From NCBI RefSeq assembly GCF_019933235.1, contig NZ_CP082945.1:8035501-8099500 (forward strand): a stretch of 64,000 bases of DNA. Direction: 5' to 3'. This document shows, in pieces, positions 19,292-27,612 of this stretch. The position numbers were made by a program, and so were the translations under genes. Numbering within the stretch: the stretch's first letter is position 1; each line of letters opens with the position of its first letter. Source of the stretch: Streptomyces angustmyceticus. Its GTDB lineage: Bacteria; Actinomycetota; Actinomycetes; Streptomycetales; Streptomycetaceae. Below the pieces are notes generated by a model. That model saw only the letters and a program-made list of their open reading frames with translations. It was not told the DNA's origin and did no database searches.

Positions 19292-20779
19292 TCAGGGGGT
19301 CGGCAGGCCGGGCCCGGTGCAGTGGACGTCGGTTCGCGGGACGGTTCCGTCGAGCAGGTACGCGGCGGCCGTGCCGTCCACGCAGGCGTTGCCGCGGCTG
19401 GCGAACACGCCGTGGGAGTAGTCGTCGTGCAGGGAGACGAGCCGCGAGCCGGGCAGGCGCCGTTGCAGTGCCAGGGCGCCCCGGACGGGGGTGACGGGGT
19501 CGTGCGTGGAGGCGATGAGCAGGACGGGCGGGGCGTCGGGGCTGCCGAGCGGTGTGCGGCGTGCGGGACGGTGGTGCCAGTAGGCACACACCGAGGCTTC
19601 CACACCGGTGAGCACCGGTTGCGGGTCGAGGCGGCGTATCCGTCGGATGTCGGCGGTGACGCGGGCGGGTGCCGGTGCCGGTCCGTCGGCGCACTTGACG
19701 GTGCGGTTGGCGGCCTCGTAGGTGCGTGAGGCGGCGCCGTCGAAGGGCTCCGCCGGGCGCAGCGGGCCGGTGGTCCCGTCGCGCAGATACGTCCGCAGGC
19801 CGTCGGCGAGGCCCGTCCAGCGTTCGGCGCGGCCCAGCGCGCGGTACACGGCGCGGTCGAACTCCGCGGCACCGAAGCCGTCCACGGGATGCTTCGCGAG
19901 ACCGTCCCGCACCCGCTGGTAGGCGGTACGCACCGCCGCGCCGTCGGCACCGAGCGCGAAGCGCCGGTGGTGCCCGGCGGCCCAGGCGAAGAACACGTCC
20001 CGCTGCCGGATCAGCGCCCGGCCCTGCACGAGGTCGAAGTCGTACCACGACCAGGGGCCGACGACGCTGTCCAGCACCATCCGGCCGACCCGCTGCGGGA
20101 AGAGGGCGGCATAGGCCGCGCCGAGGTAACTGCCGTACGAGACGCCGAGGAAGCCGATCCGGGGTTCGCCGAGCGCCGCGCGCAGGGCGTCCATGTCGCG
20201 GGCGGTCTCGGTCGTCGACAGGTGCGGCAGGGCGTCCGCGACGCCGCGGGCGCAGTCGTCCGCGGTCCTGCGGAGGGTGGCGAGGTGGGCCTTCTCGGCG
20301 GGCCGGCTCGCCGGGACGGGGTCCGGCGCGGGGGCGTCGAAGAGGCCGCCCATCGGGCCGCAGTCGGCGGGGGCGCTCGCGCCGGTGCCGCGGGGGTCAA
20401 AGCCGATCACGTCGTACGCCCGCCGTACGCGTTCCGGCAGTTTGGCGCGCTTGGTGACGGCATAGGGCAGGCCCGAGCCGCCGGGACCTCCGGGGTTGAC
20501 CAGCAGGACGCCCCGTCGGTCGGACGCCGGTCCCGAGGCGCGGACCCGGGAGACCGCGATGTCGAGGTGCTTGCCGTCCGGGCGGTCCCGGTCCAACGGC
20601 ACGCTCAGGCGGCCGCATTCGACGTGTGCGGGCGCGGGCGGGTCCGGTACGGAGTCCGGGCAGGGGCCGAAGCGGAGGGCGGCGGCCGGGGGAGTGGCGT
20701 GCACGGGGGCCGCGGGGAGCAGGGCGGCGGTGGCCGTCAGGGCGCAGAGCAGGCCGGTGCGGCGGAGGGCAGGAAGCAC
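19292..20779 (-). CDS. Secreted alpha/beta-hydrolase peptidase (TAP/SlpD-like)
   Basis: A 495-residue exported serine peptidase of family S33. Signal peptide LPALRRTGLLCALTATAALLPAAPVHA; then FGPCPDS, RLSVPLDRDRPDG, LLVNPGGPGGSGLPYA (oxyanion region), and the nucleophile elbow FLGVSYGSYLGAAYAALFP. A TAP-type C-terminal domain has VLLIASTHDPVTPVRGALALQ and the catalytic His in YSHGVFASRGNACVD. Tripeptidyl aminopeptidases of this type trim the N-termini of secreted proteins. The GTG start at 20779 has GAAGG upstream. It is divergent from the metallophore-like operon and lies 52 bp from the palindromic operator, so it might share that control. Confidence 0.9.
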   Translation of the reverse strand: MLPALRRTGLLCALTATAALLPAAPVHATPPAAALRFGPCPDSVPDPPAPAHVECGRLSVPLDRDRPDGKHLDIAVSRVRASGPASDRRGVLLVNPGGPGGSGLPYAVTKRAKLPERVRRAYDVIGFDPRGTGASAPADCGPMGGLFDAPAPDPVPASRPAEKAHLATLRRTADDCARGVADALPHLSTTETARDMDALRAALGEPRIGFLGVSYGSYLGAAYAALFPQRVGRMVLDSVVGPWSWYDFDLVQGRALIRQRDVFFAWAAGHHRRFALGADGAAVRTAYQRVRDGLAKHPVDGFGAAEFDRAVYRALGRAERWTGLADGLRTYLRDGTTGPLRPAEPFDGAASRTYEAANRTVKCADGPAPAPARVTADIRRIRRLDPQPVLTGVEASVCAYWHHRPARRTPLGSPDAPPVLLIASTHDPVTPVRGALALQRRLPGSRLVSLHDDYSHGVFASRGNACVDGTAAAYLLDGTVPRTDVHCTGPGLPTP

Positions 20780-20830
20780 GGATTTCGCCTTCGGGAGTGC
20801 GGCGGAGGGGCCGCTGAGCGGATGTAGCGA

Positions 20831-20851
20831 TGAAAATGATTATCGTTTACA
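20831..20851. promoter_or_regulatory. FUR-family (Zur-type) operator candidate
   Basis: A 21-bp imperfect palindrome centred on 20841 in which 8 of 10 base pairs match; its core is AAATGATTATCGTTT. It is AT-rich in an otherwise very GC-rich region. The first 15 bases (TGAAAATGATTATCG) agree closely with the Streptomyces Zur box as I remember it (about TGAAAATGATTTTCA). It sits about 100 bp upstream of the ATP-grasp start and 52 bp upstream of the divergent peptidase. It does not look like the TTAGG-type iron box of DmdR1. Confidence 0.7.
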
Positions 20852-20949
20852 GTAATGGCCGGTCAAGCCCGGCGGTCTCGTCATGCCGCGGCATCACCGT
20901 CACCCACCGCCGCCACCCGTGCGGACAACGCTTGCGAAGAAGGGACACC

Positions 20950-22206
20950 GTGGCTCATCTGCTGATGGTCGAGAGCTGGGTCGGAGCGATGAGCAGGCTG
21001 CTGCCACGCGCGATCCGTGAGGGCGGGCACGAGTTCACCTTCCTCACCCGCGACCTGCACCACTACCTGCGCACCGCCCCCGAGGGCACCGCCCACCCCC
21101 TGCTCGGCGCCCGCCATGTGCTGACCGCCGACACCAACGACCTCGCCACACTGCTGCCCTACGTGGCGCGGCTGCAGCCGGCGCTCGGCTTCGACGGGGT
21201 CCTCACCTCCTGCGACTACTACCTCCCGACCGCCGCCCGGATCGCCGCCCGCCTCGGCCTGCCCGGCCCGGCGCCCGAGGCCGTCGAGAACGCCTGCCGC
21301 AAGGACGCCACCCGCCACCTGCTCGCCGCCGCGGGGATACCCGGGCCGCGCTACGCGGTCTGCGCGGACCGCTCCGAAGCCGCCGCCGCGGCCGCGGAGA
21401 TCGGCTATCCGCTGGTGCTGAAGCCGGTCGACCTGTGCGCGGGGATGTTCGTCCGGCGCGTCGACGACGAAGCGGAGCTGATCCGCGCCTGCCGCGCGCT
21501 CGACGGCTTCCCCGTCAACGCCCGAGGGCAGCGCAGGGCGCCCGTGATCCTCCTCGAAGAGCTGCTCCACGGCCCCGAAGTCAGCGTCGAGACCGTCACC
21601 TTCGACGGCGGCACCGAGGTGATCGGGATCACCGACAAGAGCGTCGGCGGGGCACCGGCCTTCATCGAGACCGGCCACATGTTCCCCGCGGCGCTGCCGG
21701 CGGCCGACGCGACGGCCGCGCAGGAGACGGCCGTCCGGGCGATCGAGGCACTCGGGCTCGACGGCGTCGTCGCGCACACCGAGATCAAGCTGACGCCGGA
21801 CGGCCCCCGCCTGGTCGAGGTCAACCCCCGCCCCGCGGGCAACCGCATCACCGAACTGATCCGCCACGTCACCGGCATCGACACCGCCGCCGCCTGTGTG
21901 GACGTCGCCCGGGGACAGCGGCCCGACCTGCGGACACGGGAGACCGGACTGCGCAGCGCGGCCATCGGTTTCGTGGTGCCGCAGACCGCCGGCGTGCTGG
22001 AGGCGGTGGACGGCGCCGACCTCGTGGGCGCGGCGCCGGGAGTACTGGAACTCCAGCTCGCCGAGCCCGGCACGGCCGTCAAGGAGGCCGGCAGCAACAA
22101 CGCCTACCTGGGACACGTCATGGCCGGTGACGCCGAGGGCCCGGACGCGCGCCGGCGCGTCGAGGCGCTGCTGTCCCAGCTGCGCCCGCGGGTGGTGAAC
22201 CGATGA
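20950..22206 (+). CDS. ATP-grasp ligase, first gene of metallophore-like operon
   Basis: A 418-residue ATP-grasp enzyme. I choose GTG 20950 because AAGAAGG lies just upstream; the longer frame from 20830 would read through the operator. The N-terminal domain (HLLMVESWVGAMSRLLP) precedes the ATP-grasp core: YPLVLKPVDLCAGMFVRRV, VILLEELLHGPEVSVETVTFDG, and the Mg-binding EIKLTPDGPRLVEVNPRPAGNRI. This is the carboxylate-amine ligase group that includes BacD-type L-amino-acid ligases. Such an enzyme would form an amide between an amino acid and a second amine without an NRPS. The stop overlaps the next ATG by four bases. Confidence 0.85.
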   Translation: MAHLLMVESWVGAMSRLLPRAIREGGHEFTFLTRDLHHYLRTAPEGTAHPLLGARHVLTADTNDLATLLPYVARLQPALGFDGVLTSCDYYLPTAARIAARLGLPGPAPEAVENACRKDATRHLLAAAGIPGPRYAVCADRSEAAAAAAEIGYPLVLKPVDLCAGMFVRRVDDEAELIRACRALDGFPVNARGQRRAPVILLEELLHGPEVSVETVTFDGGTEVIGITDKSVGGAPAFIETGHMFPAALPAADATAAQETAVRAIEALGLDGVVAHTEIKLTPDGPRLVEVNPRPAGNRITELIRHVTGIDTAAACVDVARGQRPDLRTRETGLRSAAIGFVVPQTAGVLEAVDGADLVGAAPGVLELQLAEPGTAVKEAGSNNAYLGHVMAGDAEGPDARRRVEALLSQLRPRVVNR

Positions 22207-23090
22207 ACCCGCTCGTCACCCGCACCCCGGACCCCGACGCCCCCGTCCCCGCCGCTCCGTTCGACGCCCCCGCCGCTTCCTACGACGACCTCGTGGCCCG
22301 CGTCCTGGACGGCGAGTTCGGGCCCGCCCCGCGCAGCCACCGGATCTCCGTCGCCTTCAGCACCCGCCAGGCCGTACGCCATGACGGCCGCGGCGGCGGC
22401 TACCGCAACGAGGTGCTGAGCCTGCGGCTCGCGGCGGCGGTCGGCTCCTGCGCCGTGGAGCCCGGAGAACTGCCGGACGCGGCCGTCGAGGACTGCGTCG
22501 GCGCGGACCTCGCCCACCTCCTGGAACACGAGCTGCGGCCCGTGCGGGTGGCCGCCCTCGACGCGTATCTGATGCACGTACGCCCGCACACGCCCGCGAA
22601 CGGCGCCCGGCCCTGGTCGCTGCCCGCCGGGTCGTCGCTGCGCAAGTCGCGGGCCAGGGCGCGGGCGGTCACCGCCCTGGTCGATGCCCCGCCCGGCGCC
22701 CGGGTGCTCGTGGTCGGCGTCGTCAACTCGCTGCTGGAGGCGCTGCGGGAGCGCGGAATGCCGTACGTGCCCTGCGACCTCAAGGGCGGCACGACGGAGT
22801 GGGGCGAGCCCGTACGCACCGACGCGCTCGCCGAGGCGGAGCGCTGCGACGCGGTCCTCGCCTCCGGCATGACGCTCGGCAACGGCAGCTTCGAACCGCT
22901 GCGGGAACACGCCCGGCGCCACGGCAAACCTTTGGTGATGTTCGCCCAGACCGGCAGCGCGGTACTGCCGCGGTTCCTCGGCTCGGGGGTCAGCGCGGTG
23001 TGCGCCGAGCCCTACCCGTTCTTCTGGCTCGACGGCGGACCGGGGCTCATCCACCGCTACGGCACCACGGCACCGGGAGCCGCCCGGTGA
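22203..23090 (+). CDS. DUF364 / putative heavy-metal chelation domain protein
   Basis: A 295-residue soluble protein. The C-terminal half matches the DUF4213/DUF364 family ('putative heavy-metal chelation', Rossmann-like): RVLVVGVVNSLLEALRERG, then CDAVLASGMTLGNGSFEPLREHARRHGKPLVMFAQ, then VLPRFLGSGVSAVCAEPYPFFWL. Members are found near molybdenum, nickel and other metal genes; their biochemistry is unclear. Here it lies inside the operon with four-base overlaps on both sides, supporting a metal-related product. It could instead be a catalytic Rossmann enzyme of the pathway. Confidence 0.75.
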   Translation: MNPLVTRTPDPDAPVPAAPFDAPAASYDDLVARVLDGEFGPAPRSHRISVAFSTRQAVRHDGRGGGYRNEVLSLRLAAAVGSCAVEPGELPDAAVEDCVGADLAHLLEHELRPVRVAALDAYLMHVRPHTPANGARPWSLPAGSSLRKSRARARAVTALVDAPPGARVLVVGVVNSLLEALRERGMPYVPCDLKGGTTEWGEPVRTDALAEAERCDAVLASGMTLGNGSFEPLREHARRHGKPLVMFAQTGSAVLPRFLGSGVSAVCAEPYPFFWLDGGPGLIHRYGTTAPGAAR

Positions 23091-24283
23091 CCACCGCCGT
23101 CGCACCGCCCACCGGCAACCGCGCACTCCTCGGCCTGCTCGGCCGCACCCCGCTCGCCCGCGTCACCACCGACCTGCCCTGCCCGCACCCCGGCTTCTGG
23201 GCCAAGCTCGAAGGGCTCGGCGCGGGCGGCATGAAGGCGCGAGCCGCCGTCTCGATGCTGCTCGGCGCCGAGGAACGCGGCGAACTGCGCCCCGGCGCCC
23301 CCGTCGTGGAGTCCACCTCCGGCACCCTCGGCGTCGGCCTGGCCTTCGCGGGACAGGCACTCGGCCACCCCGTCGTCCTGGTCGGCGACACCGAACTGGA
23401 ACCCTCCATGCGCCGCCTGCTGCGCACCTACGGGGTCCGGCTCGAACTGGTCGACCGGCCCGCGGCCGAGGGCGGCTGGCAGGCCGCCCGGCTCGCCCGG
23501 CTGCGGCACCTGCTCGCCGAACTCCCCGGCGCCTACTGGCCCGACCAGTACAACAACCCCGACAACGTGGCCGGCTACGCCTCCCTCGCCGCCGAGATGG
23601 CAGCCGAACTCGACCACCTCGACGTCCTGGTGTGCAGCGTCGGCACCGGCGGCCACAGCGCCGGAGTCGTCGCCCCGCTGCGCCGGCACTGGCCGCGGCT
23701 GCGCCTGATCGGCGTGGACGCCACCGGATCGACCATCTTCGGCCAGCCCGCCAGGGCCCGGCTGATGCGCGGCCTCGGCAGCAGCATCCACCCGCGCAAC
23801 GTCGCCTACGACGCGTTCGACGAGGTGCACTGGGTCGGCCCGGCCGAGTCCGCCGCCGCCTGCCGCAGGCTCGCCGCCGGCAACTTCGTCAGCGGCGGCT
23901 GGAGCACCGGCGCCGTCGCCCTCGTCGCCGCATGGGCCGCCCGCGTCCACCCCGGAGCCGTGGTCGCCACGGTCTTCCCGGACGGGCCGCAGCGCTACCT
24001 GGGCAGCGTCTACGACGACGACTTCACCACCGCCCACGGCCTGGACCTGACCCGCGCCGCCGCCCGGCCCGTCGAGATCCCGCACCCGCGGGCGGCGGAG
24101 GCGACCGGATGGACACGCTGCCGCACGGTCGCCGACCCGCTCGCACCCCCGGCCGCCGAAGGCCGCCAGGACCCTCCCGCCACCCCGCTCCCCGCCGCGA
24201 CCGGCCCCCGCCCCGTCCCCACCGCCCCCGCCGCGGAGTCCCCCCGAACCGCCCGCCGCACCACCCGGAAAGAAGCCCCGTGA
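23087..24283 (+). CDS. CysK/SbnA-like PLP-dependent synthase
   Basis: A 398-residue fold-type II PLP enzyme starting at GTG 23087. The PLP lysine is in AKLEGLGAGGMKARAA, the substrate/phosphate loops are VESTSGTLGVGLAFA and SVGTGGHSAGVV, and NNPDNVAGYASLAAEM follows the cysteine-synthase pattern. The family makes beta-substituted alanines: cysteine, or in SbnA (staphyloferrin B) an N-linked aminopolycarboxylate from O-phosphoserine and glutamate. EDDS-type chelators also use a CysK relative. A Pro/Ala/Arg-rich tail of about 60 residues is unusual. Here it most likely builds a diaminopropionate-like or aminocarboxylate unit of the product. Confidence 0.85.
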   Translation: MTTAVAPPTGNRALLGLLGRTPLARVTTDLPCPHPGFWAKLEGLGAGGMKARAAVSMLLGAEERGELRPGAPVVESTSGTLGVGLAFAGQALGHPVVLVGDTELEPSMRRLLRTYGVRLELVDRPAAEGGWQAARLARLRHLLAELPGAYWPDQYNNPDNVAGYASLAAEMAAELDHLDVLVCSVGTGGHSAGVVAPLRRHWPRLRLIGVDATGSTIFGQPARARLMRGLGSSIHPRNVAYDAFDEVHWVGPAESAAACRRLAAGNFVSGGWSTGAVALVAAWAARVHPGAVVATVFPDGPQRYLGSVYDDDFTTAHGLDLTRAAARPVEIPHPRAAEATGWTRCRTVADPLAPPAAEGRQDPPATPLPAATGPRPVPTAPAAESPRTARRTTRKEAP

Positions 24284-25338
24284 AGGTCAGCCAGCGCACC
24301 GTACGACTCGCCCTCAGCGAACCGCTGCGCATATCCCGCTCCACGATGGCGGCCCGCGACGCCGTCTGGCTCGCCGTCGAACACGACGGCCGGCACGGCC
24401 ACGGAGAAGCCGTCACCAGCACCTACTACGGCCTGGACACCGCCACCCTCGGCCGGCTGCTGCACACGGCCGGACGCGAACTCGCCCGCTGCACCGACCC
24501 CGAGAGCGCGCTCGACGCGCTGCGCGCGGGCGATCTGCCCGCACCCGGCACGCCCCCGGCGGTGACCGCGGCCGTGGAGTCCGCACTCCTCGACCTCGTC
24601 GGCAAGCGCGCCGGCGCCCCCGTCCACCGGCTGCTGGGCAGCACCGCGCCGCCGCGCGCCGCCACCGCCCGCACCCTCGGCATCACCTCCTGCCGCGCGG
24701 CCGCGGAACAGGCCGCCCGGCTCGCCCGGCAGGGCTTCTCCGTCCTCAAGCTCAAGGCCGGTGCCCCGGACCCCGAGGACGACCTCGACCGGGTACGCGC
24801 CGTCCGCCGCGCCGCGCCGCACGCCCGGCTGCTGCTCGACCCCAACGGCGCCTGGCACCCGGCCCTGGCACAGGACCTGCTGCCCCGCTACGCCGACCTC
24901 GGCATCGAGGCCGTCGAGCAGCCCCTCGCCCCCGGCGACCCCGAGACGCTGGCCCGCCTCGCCGCGCGCTCGCCACTGCCGGTCATCGCCGACGAGGACG
25001 CCGCCGGCCCCGACGACGCCCGGCGGCTGGCCGGCCGGGTGCACGGCATCAACGTCAAGCTCGCCAAGTGCGGCGGCGTCACCGCCGCACTGCGCATCGC
25101 CGACCTGATCGCCGGCAGCGGCACCGACCTGATGCTCGGCTGCCTCACCGCCAGCTCCCTGGGCCTCGCCCCCGCCGTCCACCTCGCCGACCGGGCCCGC
25201 TGGACCGACCTCGACGGCCACCTGCTGCTCGCCCACGACCCCTGGACCGGCATCGGCGGCACCGACGGCACGGTGGAGGCCGGCCGGCAACCAGGGCTCG
25301 GAGTGCGGCCGGTCCGCGATGCGGAGGCCGCACGGTGA
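24280..25338 (+). CDS. Enolase-superfamily dipeptide epimerase-like enzyme
   Basis: A 352-residue enolase-superfamily protein, start GTG 24280. The catalytic KxK-type lysine is in SVLKLKAGAPD. Metal ligands are in LLLDPNGAW, AVEQPLAP and VIADEDAAG, and the second lysine is in GINVKLAKCGGV. This arrangement is that of Ala-Glu/dipeptide epimerases of the mandelate-racemase-like muconate group. Together with an ATP-grasp ligase it suggests formation of a dipeptide followed by inversion of one stereocentre. It overlaps both neighbours by four bases. Confidence 0.85.
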   Translation: MKVSQRTVRLALSEPLRISRSTMAARDAVWLAVEHDGRHGHGEAVTSTYYGLDTATLGRLLHTAGRELARCTDPESALDALRAGDLPAPGTPPAVTAAVESALLDLVGKRAGAPVHRLLGSTAPPRAATARTLGITSCRAAAEQAARLARQGFSVLKLKAGAPDPEDDLDRVRAVRRAAPHARLLLDPNGAWHPALAQDLLPRYADLGIEAVEQPLAPGDPETLARLAARSPLPVIADEDAAGPDDARRLAGRVHGINVKLAKCGGVTAALRIADLIAGSGTDLMLGCLTASSLGLAPAVHLADRARWTDLDGHLLLAHDPWTGIGGTDGTVEAGRQPGLGVRPVRDAEAAR

Positions 25339-26624
25339 AGATCTGGCACGAGATACGCCGGTTCCCGTTCGCCATCCGCCTGTTGCTCATCAACCAGCTC
25401 GGCGTGAACACCGGCTTCTATCTGCTCATCCCGTACCTCGCGGTGCACCTGGGGGAGGACCTGGGGATGTCCGCCGCGGTCGTCGGCATCGTGCTCGGCG
25501 TCCGCAATCTGAGCCAGCAGGGGCTGTTCCTCATCGGCGGCTCGGCCTCCGACCGGCTGGGCGCGCGCGGCGTCATCATCGCCGGCTGCGCACTGCGCAC
25601 CGTCGGCTTCGGGCTCTTCGCGCTCGGCGACGGCCTGGCCGTACTCGTCGCCGCGTCCGTCCTCAGCGGGCTCGCCGGCGCGCTGTTCAACCCCGCGGTC
25701 CGCGCCTACCTCGCGCAGGCGGCGGGCGACCGCAAGGCCGAGGCCTTCGCCCTCTTCAACGTCTTCGCGACCACCGGAGCCCTGGTCGGGCCGCTGCTCG
25801 GCAGCGTCCTGCTGCTCGTCGACTTCCGGGCCGCCGCGCTCACCGCCGCCGCCCTCTTCGCGCTGCTCACCGTCGCCCAGGCCCTGGTGCTGCCGCCCTG
25901 TACGGTCGCCCCGGCCGAGAACAGCGTCCTCGGCGACTGGCGCGAAGTGCTCGGCAACCGCGTCTTCCTGGCCTTCGCCCTGGCCATGGTCGGCATGTTC
26001 ACCCTGCAGAACCAGCTCTATCTGCTGCTGCCCGACGGCGCCCGGCGGGCGACCGGCTGGGACGGCGCGGCCGGTCTCGTCTTCCTCGTCGGAACCGTCG
26101 CCAACCTCGCGCTCCAGCTGCGGATCACCCGCGCACTCAAGGGACGTGGCGACCGGGCGCGGTGGATCTGCGCCGGGCTCGCGCTGATGGGTCTCGCCTT
26201 CCTCCCGCCGATGGCCGTCGCCGGACCGGCACCGCCGCCCGCCGGCCCCGGCGCCGCCGCGCTGCACGCACTGCCCGTCCTGGCCGGGGCGCTGCTGCTC
26301 TACCTGGGCGTGATGATCGCCCAGCCGTTCGTGATGGAACTGATCCCCGCCTTCGGGCGCGCGGAGCTCACCGGCACCTACTTCGGGCTCTTCTACGTGG
26401 TCTCCGGCATCGCCGCGGCGGTGGGCAACACCGTCATCGGCTGGGCCATGGACACCGGCGAGCACACCCGTACGCCATGGCTGCCCTGGGCGTGCGCGCT
26501 GGCCTTCGGCCTCGCCTCCGCCGCCGGTGTCGGCTGGCTGCACCGCCTCCGGGCCCTGCCGGGACGGACCACCGAGGAAACGACGGCGGCCACGACGGCG
26601 GCCACGACGGCGGGAAAGGCGTGA
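25335..26624 (+). CDS. MFS transporter (probable product exporter)
   Basis: A 429-residue major facilitator with about 12 hydrophobic segments, start GTG 25335. The family loop 2-3 motif appears as GGSASDRLGARGVIIAG; LTGTYFGLFYVVSGIAAAVGNTVIGWAMD is typical of the last helices in drug exporters of the YdhP/MdtH type. Its place in the middle of the biosynthetic genes, translationally coupled to the epimerase, points to export of the product. The C-terminus has a short Thr/Ala repeat (ETTAATTAATTAG). Confidence 0.85.
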   Translation: MKIWHEIRRFPFAIRLLLINQLGVNTGFYLLIPYLAVHLGEDLGMSAAVVGIVLGVRNLSQQGLFLIGGSASDRLGARGVIIAGCALRTVGFGLFALGDGLAVLVAASVLSGLAGALFNPAVRAYLAQAAGDRKAEAFALFNVFATTGALVGPLLGSVLLLVDFRAAALTAAALFALLTVAQALVLPPCTVAPAENSVLGDWREVLGNRVFLAFALAMVGMFTLQNQLYLLLPDGARRATGWDGAAGLVFLVGTVANLALQLRITRALKGRGDRARWICAGLALMGLAFLPPMAVAGPAPPPAGPGAAALHALPVLAGALLLYLGVMIAQPFVMELIPAFGRAELTGTYFGLFYVVSGIAAAVGNTVIGWAMDTGEHTRTPWLPWACALAFGLASAAGVGWLHRLRALPGRTTEETTAATTAATTAGKA

Positions 26625-26631
26625 CACTCCC

Positions 26632-27540
26632 ATGGACCCCCGGATGAACCACGAAGCCGCCGCCACCGACGACGGAGCGGCCCGGCCGCGAAACGCAGAA
26701 GCCCGGCCGCGCCATGACGCATCCCGGCCGCGCCACGAAGTCCCCCCGCCGCGCCACGAAAACCTGCTGACCGACAACCCCGCGCTCTACGAGGCCCGCT
26801 TCCCCGACGACGACCGTCTGGCCGGCCGCTGGGCCGAGGACTGCCTGCGACGCCACGGGGCGGGACCCCGCGTCCTGGACATCGGCTGCGGCACCGGACG
26901 CGACGCCGCCCACCTGCACGCGGCGGGCCGTACCGTCGTCGCGGCCGACCTCTCCGACGCGATGCTCGCGTACGCCCGTACCCACCACCCGGGGCCGGAG
27001 CACGTCCGCGCCGACCTGCGCGGCTTCGACCTCCGCACGGAGCCCTTCGACGCCGTCGTCTGCCTGGACAGCGCCCTGCTCTACTGCCACACCAACGCCG
27101 AACTCGACGGCTTCCTGGCCTCCTGCCGGCGCAGCCTCGCCCCCGGCGGACTGCTCGTGGCCGAGATGCGCAACGGCGCCTACTTCCTCGGCCGCACCGA
27201 CCTGCTCGACACCCCGGCCGTCAACGGCTTCACCTGGCGGGGCACCACCCACACCTCCACCACCACCCTCTCCCTCGACCGCGCCGCCCAGCTCCTGCGC
27301 CGCACCCGCCGGTGGACCGCCGACGACGGCACCCCGCCGTACGAACAGCGCTCCGCCTGGCGGCTGCTCTTCCCCCAGGAAATCCGCCACCTCCTCGCCA
27401 CGCACGGCTTCGAGACCCTCGCCCTCCACGACGGGCCGGGCCCGCGGACCGAACCGGCCTGGCAGGAGGGCCTCGGCCCGGGAGAGACCGCCGACCAGGA
27501 CCGGCTCCACCTCGTCGCCCGGCTGACCGATCCCGGCTGA
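26632..27540 (+). CDS. Class I SAM-dependent methyltransferase
   Basis: A 302-residue protein that starts at ATG 26632, seven bases after the exporter stop. The first 40 residues are low complexity, with repeated PRHD/PRHE units. The methyltransferase core follows: VLDIGCGTGRDAAHLHAAG (motif I), VVAADLSDAMLAYAR (motif II acidic), and FDAVVCLDSALLYC, then LAPGGLLVAEMRNG. It would N-, O- or C-methylate the operon's product; C-terminal elements do not tell which. Confidence 0.82.
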   Translation: MDPRMNHEAAATDDGAARPRNAEARPRHDASRPRHEVPPPRHENLLTDNPALYEARFPDDDRLAGRWAEDCLRRHGAGPRVLDIGCGTGRDAAHLHAAGRTVVAADLSDAMLAYARTHHPGPEHVRADLRGFDLRTEPFDAVVCLDSALLYCHTNAELDGFLASCRRSLAPGGLLVAEMRNGAYFLGRTDLLDTPAVNGFTWRGTTHTSTTTLSLDRAAQLLRRTRRWTADDGTPPYEQRSAWRLLFPQEIRHLLATHGFETLALHDGPGPRTEPAWQEGLGPGETADQDRLHLVARLTDPG

Positions 27541-27612
27541 CCGACCCCGGCTGACGCCCCGCCCGCCGCCCCCTCGCCCCGCCCCGCCTCCGCACCCAGC
27601 AAGGACACCGCC

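Noticed and set aside
20830..20949. Upstream extension of the ATP-grasp protein from ATG 20830
   Set aside because: It would translate the palindromic operator and give an unrelated 40-residue prefix; GTG 20950 has a ribosome site and starts at the domain.
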